This document shows positions 42,187 through 51,112 of a stretch of 64,000 nt of DNA, piece after piece. Numbering within the stretch: position 1 is the stretch's first letter; each line of letters opens with the position of its first letter. The position numbers and the translations under genes are program-made. The notes beneath the pieces were generated by a model. That model was not told the origin of the DNA and did no database searches. It saw nothing but the letters and a program-made list of their open reading frames with translations. Origin of the DNA: a bacterium (lineage in GTDB: Bacteria; Planctomycetota; UBA1135; UBA2386). The stretch spans positions 1-64,000 of the forward strand of contig JANSXC010000012.1 in the NCBI GenBank assembly GCA_024743115.1, given 5' to 3'.

Positions 42187-42959
42187 CCGAGCGCCGTGAA
42201 CGCGCCGCGGACCACTCGGCGAGTGACCCGGTGCGGCACGGCAGCTGCGATCGGGTCGACCTCGGTGGTCCGCATCCCCGACAGCACGAGTGGGCCGCCG
42301 CCGCGCCAGAGGGCGAGGATGGCGCTGAGTTCGGACTGTAGTTCGGTGCCCGTCATGTTCGCGATCACGCAGTCGGCCGGGGACAGCCTCGCGGCGCCAC
42401 CCTCGCGGATGGTCGCACGGGGTAGCAACTCGGCCGCCGCCTTCACGGCGGCGGGATCGATGTCGCAGCCCTGCAGTTCGGTAACGCCGCGCGTTGCCGC
42501 GTATAGCAGCAAAATCCCCGAACCCGTGCCGACGTCGGCGCAGCTCGTCGGGCCATCGGCCAGGCCGTTGCCCTGGGCGTGCCAGAGTTCGTGCAGCACG
42601 ACGAGCGCGGCCTGCGTGCTGTCGTGCTCGCCGCTGCCGAACGCGTTGCCGCGCGGCACGATCAGCTCGATGCCCTCGAAGTCGGTCGGTCGCTCGACCC
42701 ACGGTGGGCGCACCAGCAGATCCTTTGCGACCACGATCGCGCGGTCATCCTCGAGCCCGGTCTGCGTCGTCGTCTCGACCACGACTTCGCGCACTTCGAG
42801 ATCCGGGAACGGCAGTTCGGGCAGCGGCGCAGCGAGGTAGACGGTCGCACTGCCGGCATCCTCGGCCTCGACGACGCCGGTGACATCCGCATGCACGTAC
42901 AGCCAGTCGAGCGCGGCGCGCAGGTCAGGACCCGCGAGCTGGTACCCGCGCAGCGTCAC
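42159..42959 (-). CDS. PrmA-like (ribosomal protein uL11) methyltransferase
   Basis: A 266-residue class I methyltransferase like PrmA. NAFGSGEHDSTQAALVVLHE is the substrate-loop equivalent of AFGTGxHxTT, CADVGTGSGILLLYAATRGV is motif I, LQGCDIDPAAVKAAAELLPR is motif II, and VIANMTGTELQSEL replaces the usual VANILAxPL. PrmA trimethylates uL11. The altered loops leave open another protein target. The start GTG 42959 overlaps the stop of the coaC-like gene (GTGA), so it is coupled to it. Confidence 0.72.
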   Translation of the reverse strand: MTLRGYQLAGPDLRAALDWLYVHADVTGVVEAEDAGSATVYLAAPLPELPFPDLEVREVVVETTTQTGLEDDRAIVVAKDLLVRPPWVERPTDFEGIELIVPRGNAFGSGEHDSTQAALVVLHELWHAQGNGLADGPTSCADVGTGSGILLLYAATRGVTELQGCDIDPAAVKAAAELLPRATIREGGAARLSPADCVIANMTGTELQSELSAILALWRGGGPLVLSGMRTTEVDPIAAAVPHRVTRRVVRGAFTALGYASDPAVR

Positions 42960-43495
42960 GAGCCGCCGCCGCCGAGCTTGACGATCTCGGCGAGGATCTC
43001 GTCGGGCTCGACCATGCGACCGATCGCGTCGTAGCCCTCGGCGAGGTGGCCGACGACGGGTCCGAGCATCCGGACGCCGCGCGCCTGCAGCCGGGCGACG
43101 TTGTCCTGCACGGCGGCAGCCTGCCACATCGCGTCGTTCATCGCCGGGCAAAGCAGCAGCGGACAGCGGCAGGTCAGAGCGAGCAGCGCCACGGGATCCG
43201 CCGCGGCGCCGCCCGCGAGCCGCGCGAGCAGGTCCGCGGTCGCCGGCGCGATCGCGTAGACGTCAGCCCACTGCGCCGCGTCGATGTGCGGCACGGCGCC
43301 GTCCGGGTCGATCTGCGTCGTCGTGAGGATCGGCGGTCGGCCCGTGAGGCCGGCGAACGTCACGCTACCGACGAAGCGCGTCGCATCGGGCGTCATCGCG
43401 ACGCGCACCGCATCACCGCGTTGCACGAGTCGACTCGCGAGCCACGCGACCTTGTAGGCCGCGATCCCGCCACCGACACCCAACAAGACGTTCAT
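42956..43495 (-). CDS. CoaC-like flavoprotein (phosphopantothenoylcysteine decarboxylase)
   Basis: A 179-residue HFCD flavoprotein corresponding to the N-terminal half of CoaBC only. It has GVGGGIAAYKVAWLASRLVQ, the active-site His segment PHIDAAQWAD, the FMN motif IAPATADLLARLAGGAAADP and PAMNDAMW with the catalytic Asn. The segment that in E. coli Dfp carries a catalytic Cys (ACGxxGxGRM) reads LAEGYDAIGRM, so the Cys is missing. No CoaB (synthetase) domain follows; it must be elsewhere or the protein has another decarboxylase role. It lies downstream of gmk, where coaBC is usually found, with no rpoZ between. Confidence 0.8.
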   Translation of the reverse strand: MNVLLGVGGGIAAYKVAWLASRLVQRGDAVRVAMTPDATRFVGSVTFAGLTGRPPILTTTQIDPDGAVPHIDAAQWADVYAIAPATADLLARLAGGAAADPVALLALTCRCPLLLCPAMNDAMWQAAAVQDNVARLQARGVRMLGPVVGHLAEGYDAIGRMVEPDEILAEIVKLGGGGS

Positions 43496-43516
43496 ATCGA
43501 CACGTCCTGACGCAAG

Positions 43517-44134
43517 TCAGTCGCCGCCACGCATGGCCGCGGGAGTGTCCGGCGCGATGAGTTCGGTGACGCGGGCGATCGTCGCCTCGAGGTCCGCGTT
43601 GACCACCATGTGGTCGTAGAGCGGCTGGCCGTCGACCGTGCCGCGCGCCGCCGTGATCTCGGCCTCGGCGATCTGCACGCGCTGCTCGATCTCCTCGGCC
43701 GCGTTGCTCGCACGCAGAACGAGGCGCCGGCGCAACTCGTCGATGCTCGGCGGCTCGATGAATACGTAGAGCCCCGCAGTCGAACGCTCACGCAGCTGTC
43801 GCGTGCCGGCGACCTCGATCTCGAGCAGATAGGTCTTGCCGCGCGCGAGCGCATCGTGCATCGGCGACGCAAGCGTGCCGTAGAGCCGACCGTTGTAGTC
43901 GGCCCACTCGAGGAACTCGTCGCGCTTGACCCGCGCCTCGAACTCGGCCCGCTCGAGAAAGTGGTAGTCGACGCCGTTGACCTCCCCGGCGCGCGGCGAT
44001 CGCGTCGTCGCCGAGATCGAGAACTCGACGTGCGGCAACTGCTTCAGCGCGCGGCACACGGACGTCTTGCCCGCGCCCGAAGGCCCGGAGATGACGACGA
44101 GCTTGCCGCTCCTGCGATCGCCCCCATCCGTCAT
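43517..44134 (-). CDS. gmk: guanylate kinase
   Basis: A 205-residue guanylate kinase: P-loop VISGPSGAGKTSVCRAL, GMP site SISATTRSPRAGEVNGVDYH and EFLEWADYNGRLYGT, and the lid LLEIEVAGTRQLRE. It phosphorylates GMP to GDP. It follows yicC after 13 bp, as in many bacteria. Confidence 0.96.
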   Translation of the reverse strand: MTDGGDRRSGKLVVISGPSGAGKTSVCRALKQLPHVEFSISATTRSPRAGEVNGVDYHFLERAEFEARVKRDEFLEWADYNGRLYGTLASPMHDALARGKTYLLEIEVAGTRQLRERSTAGLYVFIEPPSIDELRRRLVLRASNAAEEIEQRVQIAEAEITAARGTVDGQPLYDHMVVNADLEATIARVTELIAPDTPAAMRGGD

Positions 44135-44147
44135 TGGAGACCGTCCA

Positions 44148-45017
44148 TCATTCGAGATTGGCCGCCTGTTCCTTGAGTCGATCGATACCCGACTTCATCG
44201 CAACAACTGTATGGGAAAGCGCCGTGTCAGGCGACTTCGAGCCCAACGTGTTGGTCTCGCGCAGCAGCTCCTGTAGCAGGAACTCGAGACGCCGACCCGC
44301 CGCGCCGTCGCTGCCGAGCGCAGCCCGGAACTCGTCGACGTGCGCGCGCAGCCGCTGGAGTTCCTCGGCCACGTCGACGCGATCCGCGTGGATCGCCACC
44401 TCGCGTACGAGATCGACCTTCGCGACCTCGGCCTCGACGTGCTGCTCCAGGAAGTCCGTGACGCGCTGGAGCAACCGGTTGCGGTAGTGGTCGACGATCT
44501 CGGGCGCCCGGGTCGTGGCGACCGCGAGTTGCGCTTCGAACTCCTGCAGCTGCTCCTCCATCGCGGCCACGGTCGAACGACCGTCCGCGCGGCGATGCTC
44601 TTCGAGATCGTCGAGCGCAGCCTCGAGCAGCGCCGCCATCTGCTGTGGCAGCGGCCGGCTCGTGCGCGGCTCCTGGCGACTCGTCTGCGACATCCAGGTC
44701 AACGCATCCGCCAGGGTCGGCGGCGCCAGACCCGCGGCCGTGGCGATCTCGGTGAGTTGCTGAACGGCCGCGGCAATGGCCTCGGGCTCGGGGCCGCCGC
44801 CCGCCACGCCGTCCCGCTCGACGATCACGGTCACGGTGCCACGCTGCAGCCGCGCGCGGATCGCGCGCTCGATCGCGTTCTCGAGCCCCGCGCAGGCGCT
44901 CGACAACCGCAGCTTGGGCGCAAGTGAACGGCCGTTGACCGTGCGCACCTCGATGCGCAGGTCGCCGATCTCGGTCGGCCCCGTGGCCAGACCGACGCCC
45001 GTCATGCTCACGGGCAT
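44148..45017 (-). CDS. YicC-family endoribonuclease
   Basis: A 289-residue YicC/YloC protein. Family features are the N-terminal MTGVGLATGPTEIGDLRIEV with RTVNGRSLAPKLRL, and the C-terminal GAAGRRLEFLLQELLRETNT followed by LGSKSPDTALSHTVVAMK. YicC proteins are RNA-cleaving enzymes in E. coli and B. subtilis. It starts 7 bp after secG and precedes gmk, the usual order. Confidence 0.93.
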   Translation of the reverse strand: MPVSMTGVGLATGPTEIGDLRIEVRTVNGRSLAPKLRLSSACAGLENAIERAIRARLQRGTVTVIVERDGVAGGGPEPEAIAAAVQQLTEIATAAGLAPPTLADALTWMSQTSRQEPRTSRPLPQQMAALLEAALDDLEEHRRADGRSTVAAMEEQLQEFEAQLAVATTRAPEIVDHYRNRLLQRVTDFLEQHVEAEVAKVDLVREVAIHADRVDVAEELQRLRAHVDEFRAALGSDGAAGRRLEFLLQELLRETNTLGSKSPDTALSHTVVAMKSGIDRLKEQAANLE

Positions 45018-45024
45018 GGGACGA

Positions 45025-45261
45025 CTACGCGGCGTTCCAGGTCGACGAGATCATGATCGCCGAGCCACAGAAGACCGCGGCGATCAAGAACGTGAAGCGG
45101 TTGATGCCGCCGGTCTTGACGCCAAACGTTTCCGCGCCCGTGCCGCCGAACGCCTCGGCGAGGCCGCCGCCCTTGGACTCCTGCAGCAGGATGATGACGA
45201 CGAGCAGGATGGCCGAGACGAAGAACATCGCCCAGCCGGCGTAGTAGAGAATGACTGCCAT
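45025..45261 (-). CDS. secG: preprotein translocase subunit SecG
   Basis: A 78-residue SecG with two membrane helices (YYAGWAMFFVSAILLVVIIL and FTFLIAAVFCGSAIMI). The conserved LQESKGGGLAEAFGG and GTGAETFGVKTGGINR lie between them. It is an accessory subunit of the SecYEG translocon. ATG 45261 is chosen; a TACACT hexamer lies 12 nt before it, suggesting its own promoter after tpiA. The longer open frame upstream overlaps tpiA and is not used. Confidence 0.95.
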   Translation of the reverse strand: MAVILYYAGWAMFFVSAILLVVIILLQESKGGGLAEAFGGTGAETFGVKTGGINRFTFLIAAVFCGSAIMISSTWNAA

Positions 45262-45325
45262 GATATGGAAGAGAGTGTAGTAGCGCGGGCGATCAGCGAG
45301 TCCCGCCAAATCAGCGCTGGGGCGA

Positions 45326-46093
45326 TCAGCGGTCGTACTCGATGATGGGAAGGAACGTATCGGCCTGCAGGCTGGCGCCGCCGACGAGCAGTCCATCGAC
45401 GTCGTCGATGGCCATGATCTCCTTGGCGTTGGTCGGCTTGACGCTGCCGCCATAGAGGATGCGAACGGTGCCGGTGGCCTCTTCGCCGACGCGCTGCGCC
45501 ATCCACTTGCGGATGGTGCGGTGCGCGGCCTCGACCTGTTCGGTCGTCGCGGTCTCGCCCGTGCCGATCGCCCAGACCGGCTCGTAGGCGATCGTCAGGC
45601 GATGGGCATCGACGGTCTTGACCTGCTCGAAGCCGGCTTCGAGCTGCTTCTTGAGCACGCGGTCGGTGCGGTTGGCCTTGCGCTCGTCGAGCGTCTCACC
45701 GATGCAGTAGATCGGCAGCAGATCGGTATCGAGCGAGGCCCGCACCTTGCGGCCCATCCACTCGTTGGGCTCGCCGAAGACCTGGCGCCGTTCGCTGTGA
45801 CCGATCAGCACCCGGTCGGCGCCGACCTCGCGCAGCATCCGCGGCGCGAGTTCGCCCGTGAACGCTCCGTCCGAGTCGTACCAGATGTTCTGGCCACCGA
45901 TCCCGAGCGGCGAACCCTGCGCCACCGCAGCCACGTCGGCGAGGTAGATCGCCGGGGCGAAGAAGGCAACCTCACGATCCCCGCCGTCACCCAGCCGCCC
46001 CTTGATCGTCTTGATCAGGTCGAGCGACCGCGCGCGGTCGAGGTTCATTTTCCAGTTGCCAGCAATGTAGGGCTTGCGAGCGGCGTTCGTCAC
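45326..46093 (-). CDS. tpiA: triosephosphate isomerase
   Basis: A 255-residue TIM barrel. [12 protein letters not shown] carries the active-site Asn/Lys, [14 protein letters not shown] the catalytic His, [18 protein letters not shown] the catalytic Glu and loop 6, and [20 protein letters not shown] the phosphate site. It interconverts DHAP and GAP in glycolysis. The start is GTG 46093, overlapping the stop of aroF (GTGA). Confidence 0.96.
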   Translation of the reverse strand: MTNAARKPYIAGNWKMNLDRARSLDLIKTIKGRLGDGGDREVAFFAPAIYLADVAAVAQGSPLGIGGQNIWYDSDGAFTGELAPRMLREVGADRVLIGHSERRQVFGEPNEWMGRKVRASLDTDLLPIYCIGETLDERKANRTDRVLKKQLEAGFEQVKTVDAHRLTIAYEPVWAIGTGETATTEQVEAAHRTIRKWMAQRVGEEATGTVRILYGGSVKPTNAKEIMAIDDVDGLLVGGASLQADTFLPIIEYDR

Positions 46094-46959
46094 GGCGCGA
46101 TGACCTCGTCGTCGAGAGGGGACGACGTCGCCCGGTTCTCGGCAGAGGGCCGGGACCATCGACGTCGACAGAGTGGAACGAGCCGACGCAGATCGGCGAG
46201 GAGTTCGGCGAACTCGTGGGGGCGCAGCGCCTGCGGGCCGTCGCTGAGCGCGGTCGCCGGACTGTTGTGAACCTCGATGAGCAACCCATCGGCCCCGGCA
46301 ACCAGCGCGGCGCGCGCCATGGGAGCAACGAGCGCGGCGCGACCGGTGCCGTGACTCGGATCGACGATGACGGGCAGATCCGTGCGCTCACGCAGCACGG
46401 GCACGGCCGCGAGATCGAGCAGGTAGCGCGTCGACGGATCGAACGACCGCACGCCTCGCTCGCAGAGCACGATCTGCTCGTTGCCCTCGCGTCTGATGTA
46501 ATCGCTGGCGTGCAGCAGCTCGTCGATGGTGGCCGCGGCCCCCCGCTTCAGAAGCACGGGCATGCCGGCCTTGCCGACCTCGCGCAGCAGCGGGAAGTTC
46601 TGCATGTTGCGGCTGCCGACCTGCAGCATCGCGGCATGCCGCGCGACGGTTTCGACGTCCCGCGGATCGAGCACCTCGGTCACGACCGGCAACCCCGTCG
46701 CCCGGGACGCGGCCGCGAGCAGTTCGAGCCCGGCCACCCCCAGCCCCTGGAACGATTCCGGGGAAGTGCGCGGCTTGAACGCCCCCCCGCGCAGCATCGC
46801 GGCACCCGCGCCCGCGACCGCGGCAGCGATCGTGTGGAGCTGGTCCGCGGACTCGACCGCGCACGGCCCGGCCATCACGACGAACGTGTCGCCGCCGATC
46901 TCCAGACCGTTCTGCGAGCCATGCTCGTGGCCGCTGCCGAGTTGCACCGTCTTCCGCAA
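46090..46959 (-). CDS. aroF: 3-deoxy-7-phosphoheptulonate (DAHP) synthase
   Basis: A 289-residue type I-beta DAHP synthase: [93 protein letters not shown] and [17 protein letters not shown]. It condenses PEP and erythrose-4-phosphate, the first step of aromatic biosynthesis. KdsA is the main alternative, but the ERG/RSF segment and FQGLG fit DAHP synthase. There is no ACT or chorismate-mutase domain; the last ~30 residues are a divergent tail. The start is a TTG at 46959, or GTG 46947. It leads the aroF-tpiA-secG-yicC-gmk run. Confidence 0.9.
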   Translation of the reverse strand: MRKTVQLGSGHEHGSQNGLEIGGDTFVVMAGPCAVESADQLHTIAAAVAGAGAAMLRGGAFKPRTSPESFQGLGVAGLELLAAASRATGLPVVTEVLDPRDVETVARHAAMLQVGSRNMQNFPLLREVGKAGMPVLLKRGAAATIDELLHASDYIRREGNEQIVLCERGVRSFDPSTRYLLDLAAVPVLRERTDLPVIVDPSHGTGRAALVAPMARAALVAGADGLLIEVHNSPATALSDGPQALRPHEFAELLADLRRLVPLCRRRWSRPSAENRATSSPLDDEVIAP

Positions 46960-47061
46960 GGTGGGTCGCTCTTTCGTCTTCCGAATCGTCGTCTGGAGTC
47001 CAGGCCGGGGTCGACCGGCCCCCGGGGAGCGCGGCTTCGAGCCGGAAGACGATAGGCCGGG

Positions 47062-47099
47062 CCCGGGGGTCGGTCAAAATGGAACGTCGCGACCCCGGG
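47062..47099. promoter_or_regulatory. inverted repeat in the aroF/beta-helix divergent gap
   Basis: CCCGGGGGTCG (47062-47072) and CGACCCCGGG (47090-47099) form a 10-bp dyad with one bulged G around 17 nt. It lies about 100 nt upstream of aroF and 110 nt upstream of the beta-helix gene. A TACGCT hexamer at 47152-47157 could serve the latter. The rest of this 250-bp gap holds nothing I can identify. Confidence 0.3.
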
Positions 47100-47209
47100 T
47101 GAATTCCGCGGGTCGGACCGCTCCCAGGCCCCGTTTTCGCCCCGGAACGGCTACGCTCGGGCGGTCTTTCCGCCACTCGCTTCGAACCGCAACCTTTCGG
47201 AGGCCCGAG

Positions 47210-48334
47210 ATGGCCAGTCACCAGATCTCGTCGCGACCCCAGGTCGCCCGCTCGTTCGTCTTCGGTCTCGCCGTGCTCGGCGGCCTTGTCGCCGGTGGCA
47301 TGGCCCAGACGACCCACGTCGTCGGCACCGGCGGCACGTATGCCACCATCCGAGCCGCGATTGCGGCCGCGACTCCCGGTGACACCGTGCTCGTCAACGG
47401 CGGCACCTGGAGCGAGAGCCTCGTCATCGATCGCGGCCTCCGACTGGTCGGTCGCGGCGCCGTGCTGCGCGGGAGTGCGTTTGGCTACGATATCAGTATC
47501 CAGAGCCTGCCCGCCGGGGAGACCGTGGTGGTGACGGGCTTCCAAGCCGACGGCACCGCGAACCAGCTGGACACGCGGGTCCGGGCCATCGACTGCGACG
47601 GTCTCGTCACCATCGAACGCCTGACCCAGGGCGGCCTCCAGCAGTGGTTCCTGGACGCCACGAACTGCGCCCAGCTGCAGCTCTCCGGCATCGTGTTCGC
47701 GGGCGCGCGACTCGACTCCTGCACGACCGTCATGAACGGTTGCGTGCTCGACCCCGACCTGTTCGACGGGCTCTATCTGACGCGATGCCGGGTCGCCATC
47801 AACAGTTGCAGCATCCGAGCAGGGCTCGGGATCTTTCCCGGTGCCGGCATCGCCGCAACGGACAGCGAGCTCGCCCTGACGCAATCGACGGTCACCGCGA
47901 CCGGAGCGAGCAACCCGGCCATCCGCACCACCAGGGGGATCGTACTGCTCGCCCCCACCACGACCCTCACCCCGACGGGTAACCGGCCGCCGGTCGGTGG
48001 CACCGCCGCCGTAGCACCCTTCCACTTCGCGTCCGTGACGGCCTGGACCGACGGCCAACGGCTGTCCTTCGCGACCGCAGGCCCTCCCGGCGAAGCGTTC
48101 CTCACCCTGCTGAGCCTGCCGCAACCGGTCACGACCACGACGTACGGCTTCGCCTGGATCGACCCGGTCCAATGGGGTGTGCTGCAGAGCGGTACGTTCC
48201 CCACCACCGGCGCCGTGCCGGGCTTGTTGAACCACCCGACCCTGCCGCCGGGTCTGGCAGTCACGATCCAGGCCGTGCATCTGACGCCGAACGGTTTGGC
48301 GCTCTCGACGCCGGCGATCGTCGCGGCCCCGTAG
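47210..48334 (+). CDS. secreted parallel beta-helix protein
   Basis: A 374-residue exported protein. The signal peptide ends near GGLVAGGMAQ. The next ~230 residues look like a right-handed beta-helix: VVGTGGTYATIRAAIAAATP, GDTVLVNGGTWSESLVIDRG, LRLVGRGAVLRG, then repeated strands. This opening is typical of pectin-lyase-like proteins. No catalytic residues can be assigned. The last ~100 residues form a separate beta-rich tail (SFATAGPPGEAFLTLLSLPQ ... ALSTPAIVAAP) like those of neighbours. GGAGG 8 nt before ATG 47210 is a strong ribosome site. Confidence 0.82.
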   Translation: MASHQISSRPQVARSFVFGLAVLGGLVAGGMAQTTHVVGTGGTYATIRAAIAAATPGDTVLVNGGTWSESLVIDRGLRLVGRGAVLRGSAFGYDISIQSLPAGETVVVTGFQADGTANQLDTRVRAIDCDGLVTIERLTQGGLQQWFLDATNCAQLQLSGIVFAGARLDSCTTVMNGCVLDPDLFDGLYLTRCRVAINSCSIRAGLGIFPGAGIAATDSELALTQSTVTATGASNPAIRTTRGIVLLAPTTTLTPTGNRPPVGGTAAVAPFHFASVTAWTDGQRLSFATAGPPGEAFLTLLSLPQPVTTTTYGFAWIDPVQWGVLQSGTFPTTGAVPGLLNHPTLPPGLAVTIQAVHLTPNGLALSTPAIVAAP

Positions 48335-48345
48335 TGCTGTGTGCG

Positions 48346-49521
48346 TCAGCGGGGCGACGCCGGGCGCAACCCCTGGAGCAGCCCGAGCGTCGCGAACGCG
48401 GACGACGAGTTGACCATGTAGCTGATGCCGAGGAAGTCGCAGTAGGTGCCGTTCTCGCGCTGCGTCGCCAGCAGCTTCTCGCGCAGCTGCCGCCGGAACG
48501 CTTCACGTTCGCCCGCAGGCAGCAACTCGATCGCGAGCGCCGCGTAGTAGTGACCGAAGAAGAAGAAGTAGCCCGCGTTGGCGTAGTAGGCCTCGTGCGG
48601 GATCGGCCGCATGCGCGCGACGTGCAGGAAACGATGGTGCTCGAAGAACTGCTCGAGCCCCGTGCGAATCATCGCATCGGTGACATGACCATCGCCCGCC
48701 GTCCGCAACGCCCAGTTGTAGACCTGGATGCGGCCGAGGCTGCCTTTGACGCGATTGATGTGCTCGCCACCGCTGATCCGCGGCACGGGCGTGAGGTCGT
48801 AGGACACCGCGCCGTTCGGCAGCCGACACTTGCGCAGGTAGTTCATCGCGCGATCGCGCGTGGCGCCATCATCGAGCCACCCCAGCCGCATCGCATCGCC
48901 GAGCGCAGGCACCACGAGCCCGGTCGAGAAGCTCGTGCCCCACTTCGGCCGCCGCGTGTACGGCGGGTCGTCGTAGTAGCCGAAGCCACCCGTCGGTTCT
49001 TGATTGCGCTCGAGCCAGCCCAGGATCTCGCGGCCGCGACCGTGCACGGGCTCGCGCCATTCATCGTTGTCGAAGCGCTTGTCCTGCGCCACCGCGGTCA
49101 TCGCGACCGCACCGTAGAGCCAGCCCCACACCGCGTCGTTGTCCCAGGTGCTGCCGCGCTTCGTGAGCCGGCTGCGGGTCAGCCAACGCACTGCGCGATC
49201 CAACGCCTTGCGGCGCGCAGGCGTTTCCTCGGCTTCGAGGAACATCATCGTCACGAGCGCGTGCGCCGCTACGGCCCACGCGTACTGCGTCTCGACCGCG
49301 AAGTTCATCTCGAACGTGATCTCGCACGACTTGCTGCCCCACGAACCGTCGTGGTTCTGCGTGCGCACGAAGAAGTCGAGCGTGCGATCCACCGCCGCCT
49401 GCGCCGCGGCCGGCGAGCTGCGATCCCGCCCCGCCTCGGCAGCCGGTCGCTGGGCGACCAGCGGCAGGGACCCGAGGAACGCGCCCGTCAGCAGCGCGAC
49501 GGCTGCCGGCCGCACGATCAC
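48346..49521 (-). CDS. secreted prenyltransferase/squalene-cyclase-repeat protein
   Basis: A 391-residue protein with a signal peptide (AAVALLTGAFLGSLPLVAQ) and an alpha-alpha-barrel repeat pattern of the prenyltransferase/terpene-cyclase type: TLDFFVRTQNHDGSWGSKSC, AVRWLTRSRLTKRGSTWDND, LGWLERNQEPTGGFGYYDDP, ATRDRAMNYLRKCRLPNGAV and QLREKLLATQRENGTYCDFL. The DXDD catalytic motif of squalene-hopene cyclases is not seen and it is exported, so it is unlikely to be a cyclase. It overlaps the next lipoprotein gene by 4 bp; it is the second gene of that pair. Confidence 0.8.
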   Translation of the reverse strand: MIVRPAAVALLTGAFLGSLPLVAQRPAAEAGRDRSSPAAAQAAVDRTLDFFVRTQNHDGSWGSKSCEITFEMNFAVETQYAWAVAAHALVTMMFLEAEETPARRKALDRAVRWLTRSRLTKRGSTWDNDAVWGWLYGAVAMTAVAQDKRFDNDEWREPVHGRGREILGWLERNQEPTGGFGYYDDPPYTRRPKWGTSFSTGLVVPALGDAMRLGWLDDGATRDRAMNYLRKCRLPNGAVSYDLTPVPRISGGEHINRVKGSLGRIQVYNWALRTAGDGHVTDAMIRTGLEQFFEHHRFLHVARMRPIPHEAYYANAGYFFFFGHYYAALAIELLPAGEREAFRRQLREKLLATQRENGTYCDFLGISYMVNSSSAFATLGLLQGLRPASPR

Positions 49522-50300
49522 GACTTCGCCTCGAGCTCGACGCGCATCCGCTCGATCTCGGCTTCGAGGTCCGCCCGCTTGTCCTGCTCTTCGAGCACCG
49601 CGAGTTCGTGCTGCATGCGCACCCGCTTCAGCTCGAGGTCAGCCTTCACCACCGCGCGCTCCGCATCCTCGACCTTGCGCTGCAACTCACGCTCGCGCTT
49701 CGGCAGATCGAACTTCTGGAACGCGTCGAACTTCTGCTTCGCCACCGCGAGGTCCCGGTCGGCCATCTCTTGCGACCGACGCCCGCGCTTGAGCACGAGT
49801 TCCTTCGTCGCCTTCGCGAACTCATCGGCCTCGTACATCGCCGTCAGTTCGCCGAGCTCGTCCTTGGCGTGATCCGCCCGGTGGGTGCTGCGATCGATCC
49901 GGATGCGATGCTCTTCGAGCTCCCGCGGGCGGGTCTGCTCGACGAAGTGCGCGAGCGCCGCCCGCGCGACCTTCAGGTCCTCACCAGCGCGCTCGCGCGT
50001 GGTCTCGGCAGCCGCGAGCTTGGCCTGGCGCTCGAGCGCCGAGATCTGCTGCTTGGGCGCGAGTCGCGCGAGTTCGCGTTCTTTCTGCTTCAGATCCCGC
50101 GCCTTCTTGGCGCGCTCCTTCGCGGTATCCCCCTTCTTGGCCTGGGACTCCTTGCCAGCCGCCTGCGGCGCCTGGGCCCCAGCCGGCGAATCCACCGCGG
50201 CTTCGCTCGCGTCCCGGGTCACGGAAACGGTCGGCACGCTGCAGGCCGCGAGGCCGACCGTGAGAATGGTGAGAAGGACGGAAGCGTTCGGTCGTTGCAT
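49518..50300 (-). CDS. coiled-coil lipoprotein
   Basis: A 260-residue lipoprotein. The lipobox is GLAAC (TILTVGLAACSVP). After a short Ala/Gly/Lys-rich linker, nearly all the rest is charged heptad-like helix (e.g. ERAKKARDLKQKERELARLA, KRERELQRKVEDAERAVVKA, DLEAEIERMRVELEAKS), so a long coiled coil in the periplasm is likely. ATG 50300 is chosen because it starts the signal peptide. It is cotranscribed with the prenyltransferase-repeat gene (ATGA overlap) and divergent, with 34 bp between, from the DUF3750-like gene. The function is unknown. Confidence 0.82.
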   Translation of the reverse strand: MQRPNASVLLTILTVGLAACSVPTVSVTRDASEAAVDSPAGAQAPQAAGKESQAKKGDTAKERAKKARDLKQKERELARLAPKQQISALERQAKLAAAETTRERAGEDLKVARAALAHFVEQTRPRELEEHRIRIDRSTHRADHAKDELGELTAMYEADEFAKATKELVLKRGRRSQEMADRDLAVAKQKFDAFQKFDLPKRERELQRKVEDAERAVVKADLELKRVRMQHELAVLEEQDKRADLEAEIERMRVELEAKS

Positions 50301-50334
50301 GGCGAATCTCTGGCGCGACCTTATATCAGGAAAC

Positions 50335-51012
50335 ATGACGGGTCGCTGCCTCACCGCACTGCTGTTCGTGATCGTCGGCGGCTGCGCGTTGCGGCCGTCC
50401 GCCGTCGAGGATCGGCCCGAGCTGCTGCTCGTCAAGTCCGTGCGCATCCCCGATCGCTCGTGGCTGCCGTGGTATACGCGCTGGGCCGAGCATCTCTGGA
50501 TCGACTACAAACTGGCGGGCAAGTGGCAGCGCGTGGAATGGAACGACGTCGACCACGTGCTCGAGTACGAGATTTCGCCGACTGCCGCGTTCGCTGACGA
50601 GCGCTGGGACGAAGGCGTCGCGGTGCACGCAGTCGTGACCGGTCATCGGGCAAAGCTCCACGCGGCCAGCATCCGAGCCCGAGCAGCTGGCTATCCGTGC
50701 GCCGTGCACTACCGCGCCTGGCCCGGCCCCAACAGCAACTCGTTCGTGGCCTGGCTCGTCGACCAGATCGGCCTCGCCGTCGACCTGCCGCACACCGCGC
50801 TCGGCAAGAACTTCACCACGTGGGTCGATGCCGGCTTGACGACCGGCGGCACGGGCCTGCACGTCGACACGCTCCCACTGGGCGTCGAGGTCGGGCTGAC
50901 CGAGGGGGTCGAGGTGCGGCTCTTCGGCATCGGGTTCGGGGTCACGCTCTGGCCACCCGCGATCGAACTGCCGTTCCTGCCGGCAATTCCGGGCAACTGG
51001 TTCGGGTCCTGA
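50335..51012 (+). CDS. DUF3750-like lipoprotein
   Basis: A 225-residue lipoprotein with lipobox GGC (ALLFVIVGGCALR). The mature part resembles DUF3750: HLWIDYKLAGKWQRVEWNDV and YRAWPGPNSNSFVAWLVDQI, the latter being the most characteristic segment. The function of this family is not known. ATG 50335 is chosen, with AGGAAA just upstream; a TTATAT stretch at 50321 may be its -10, facing the TATAAG of the divergent lipoprotein gene on the other strand. Confidence 0.75.
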   Translation: MTGRCLTALLFVIVGGCALRPSAVEDRPELLLVKSVRIPDRSWLPWYTRWAEHLWIDYKLAGKWQRVEWNDVDHVLEYEISPTAAFADERWDEGVAVHAVVTGHRAKLHAASIRARAAGYPCAVHYRAWPGPNSNSFVAWLVDQIGLAVDLPHTALGKNFTTWVDAGLTTGGTGLHVDTLPLGVEVGLTEGVEVRLFGIGFGVTLWPPAIELPFLPAIPGNWFGS

Positions 51013-51112
51013 CGGAGCCTCGCCGGGACGGCCGGCGAAGAAAAAGGGCGGCCGACGCGAACAATCGACCACGACGCGTCACTCCTCGGATGGAACCGAA
51101 CCGCCATCCGTC

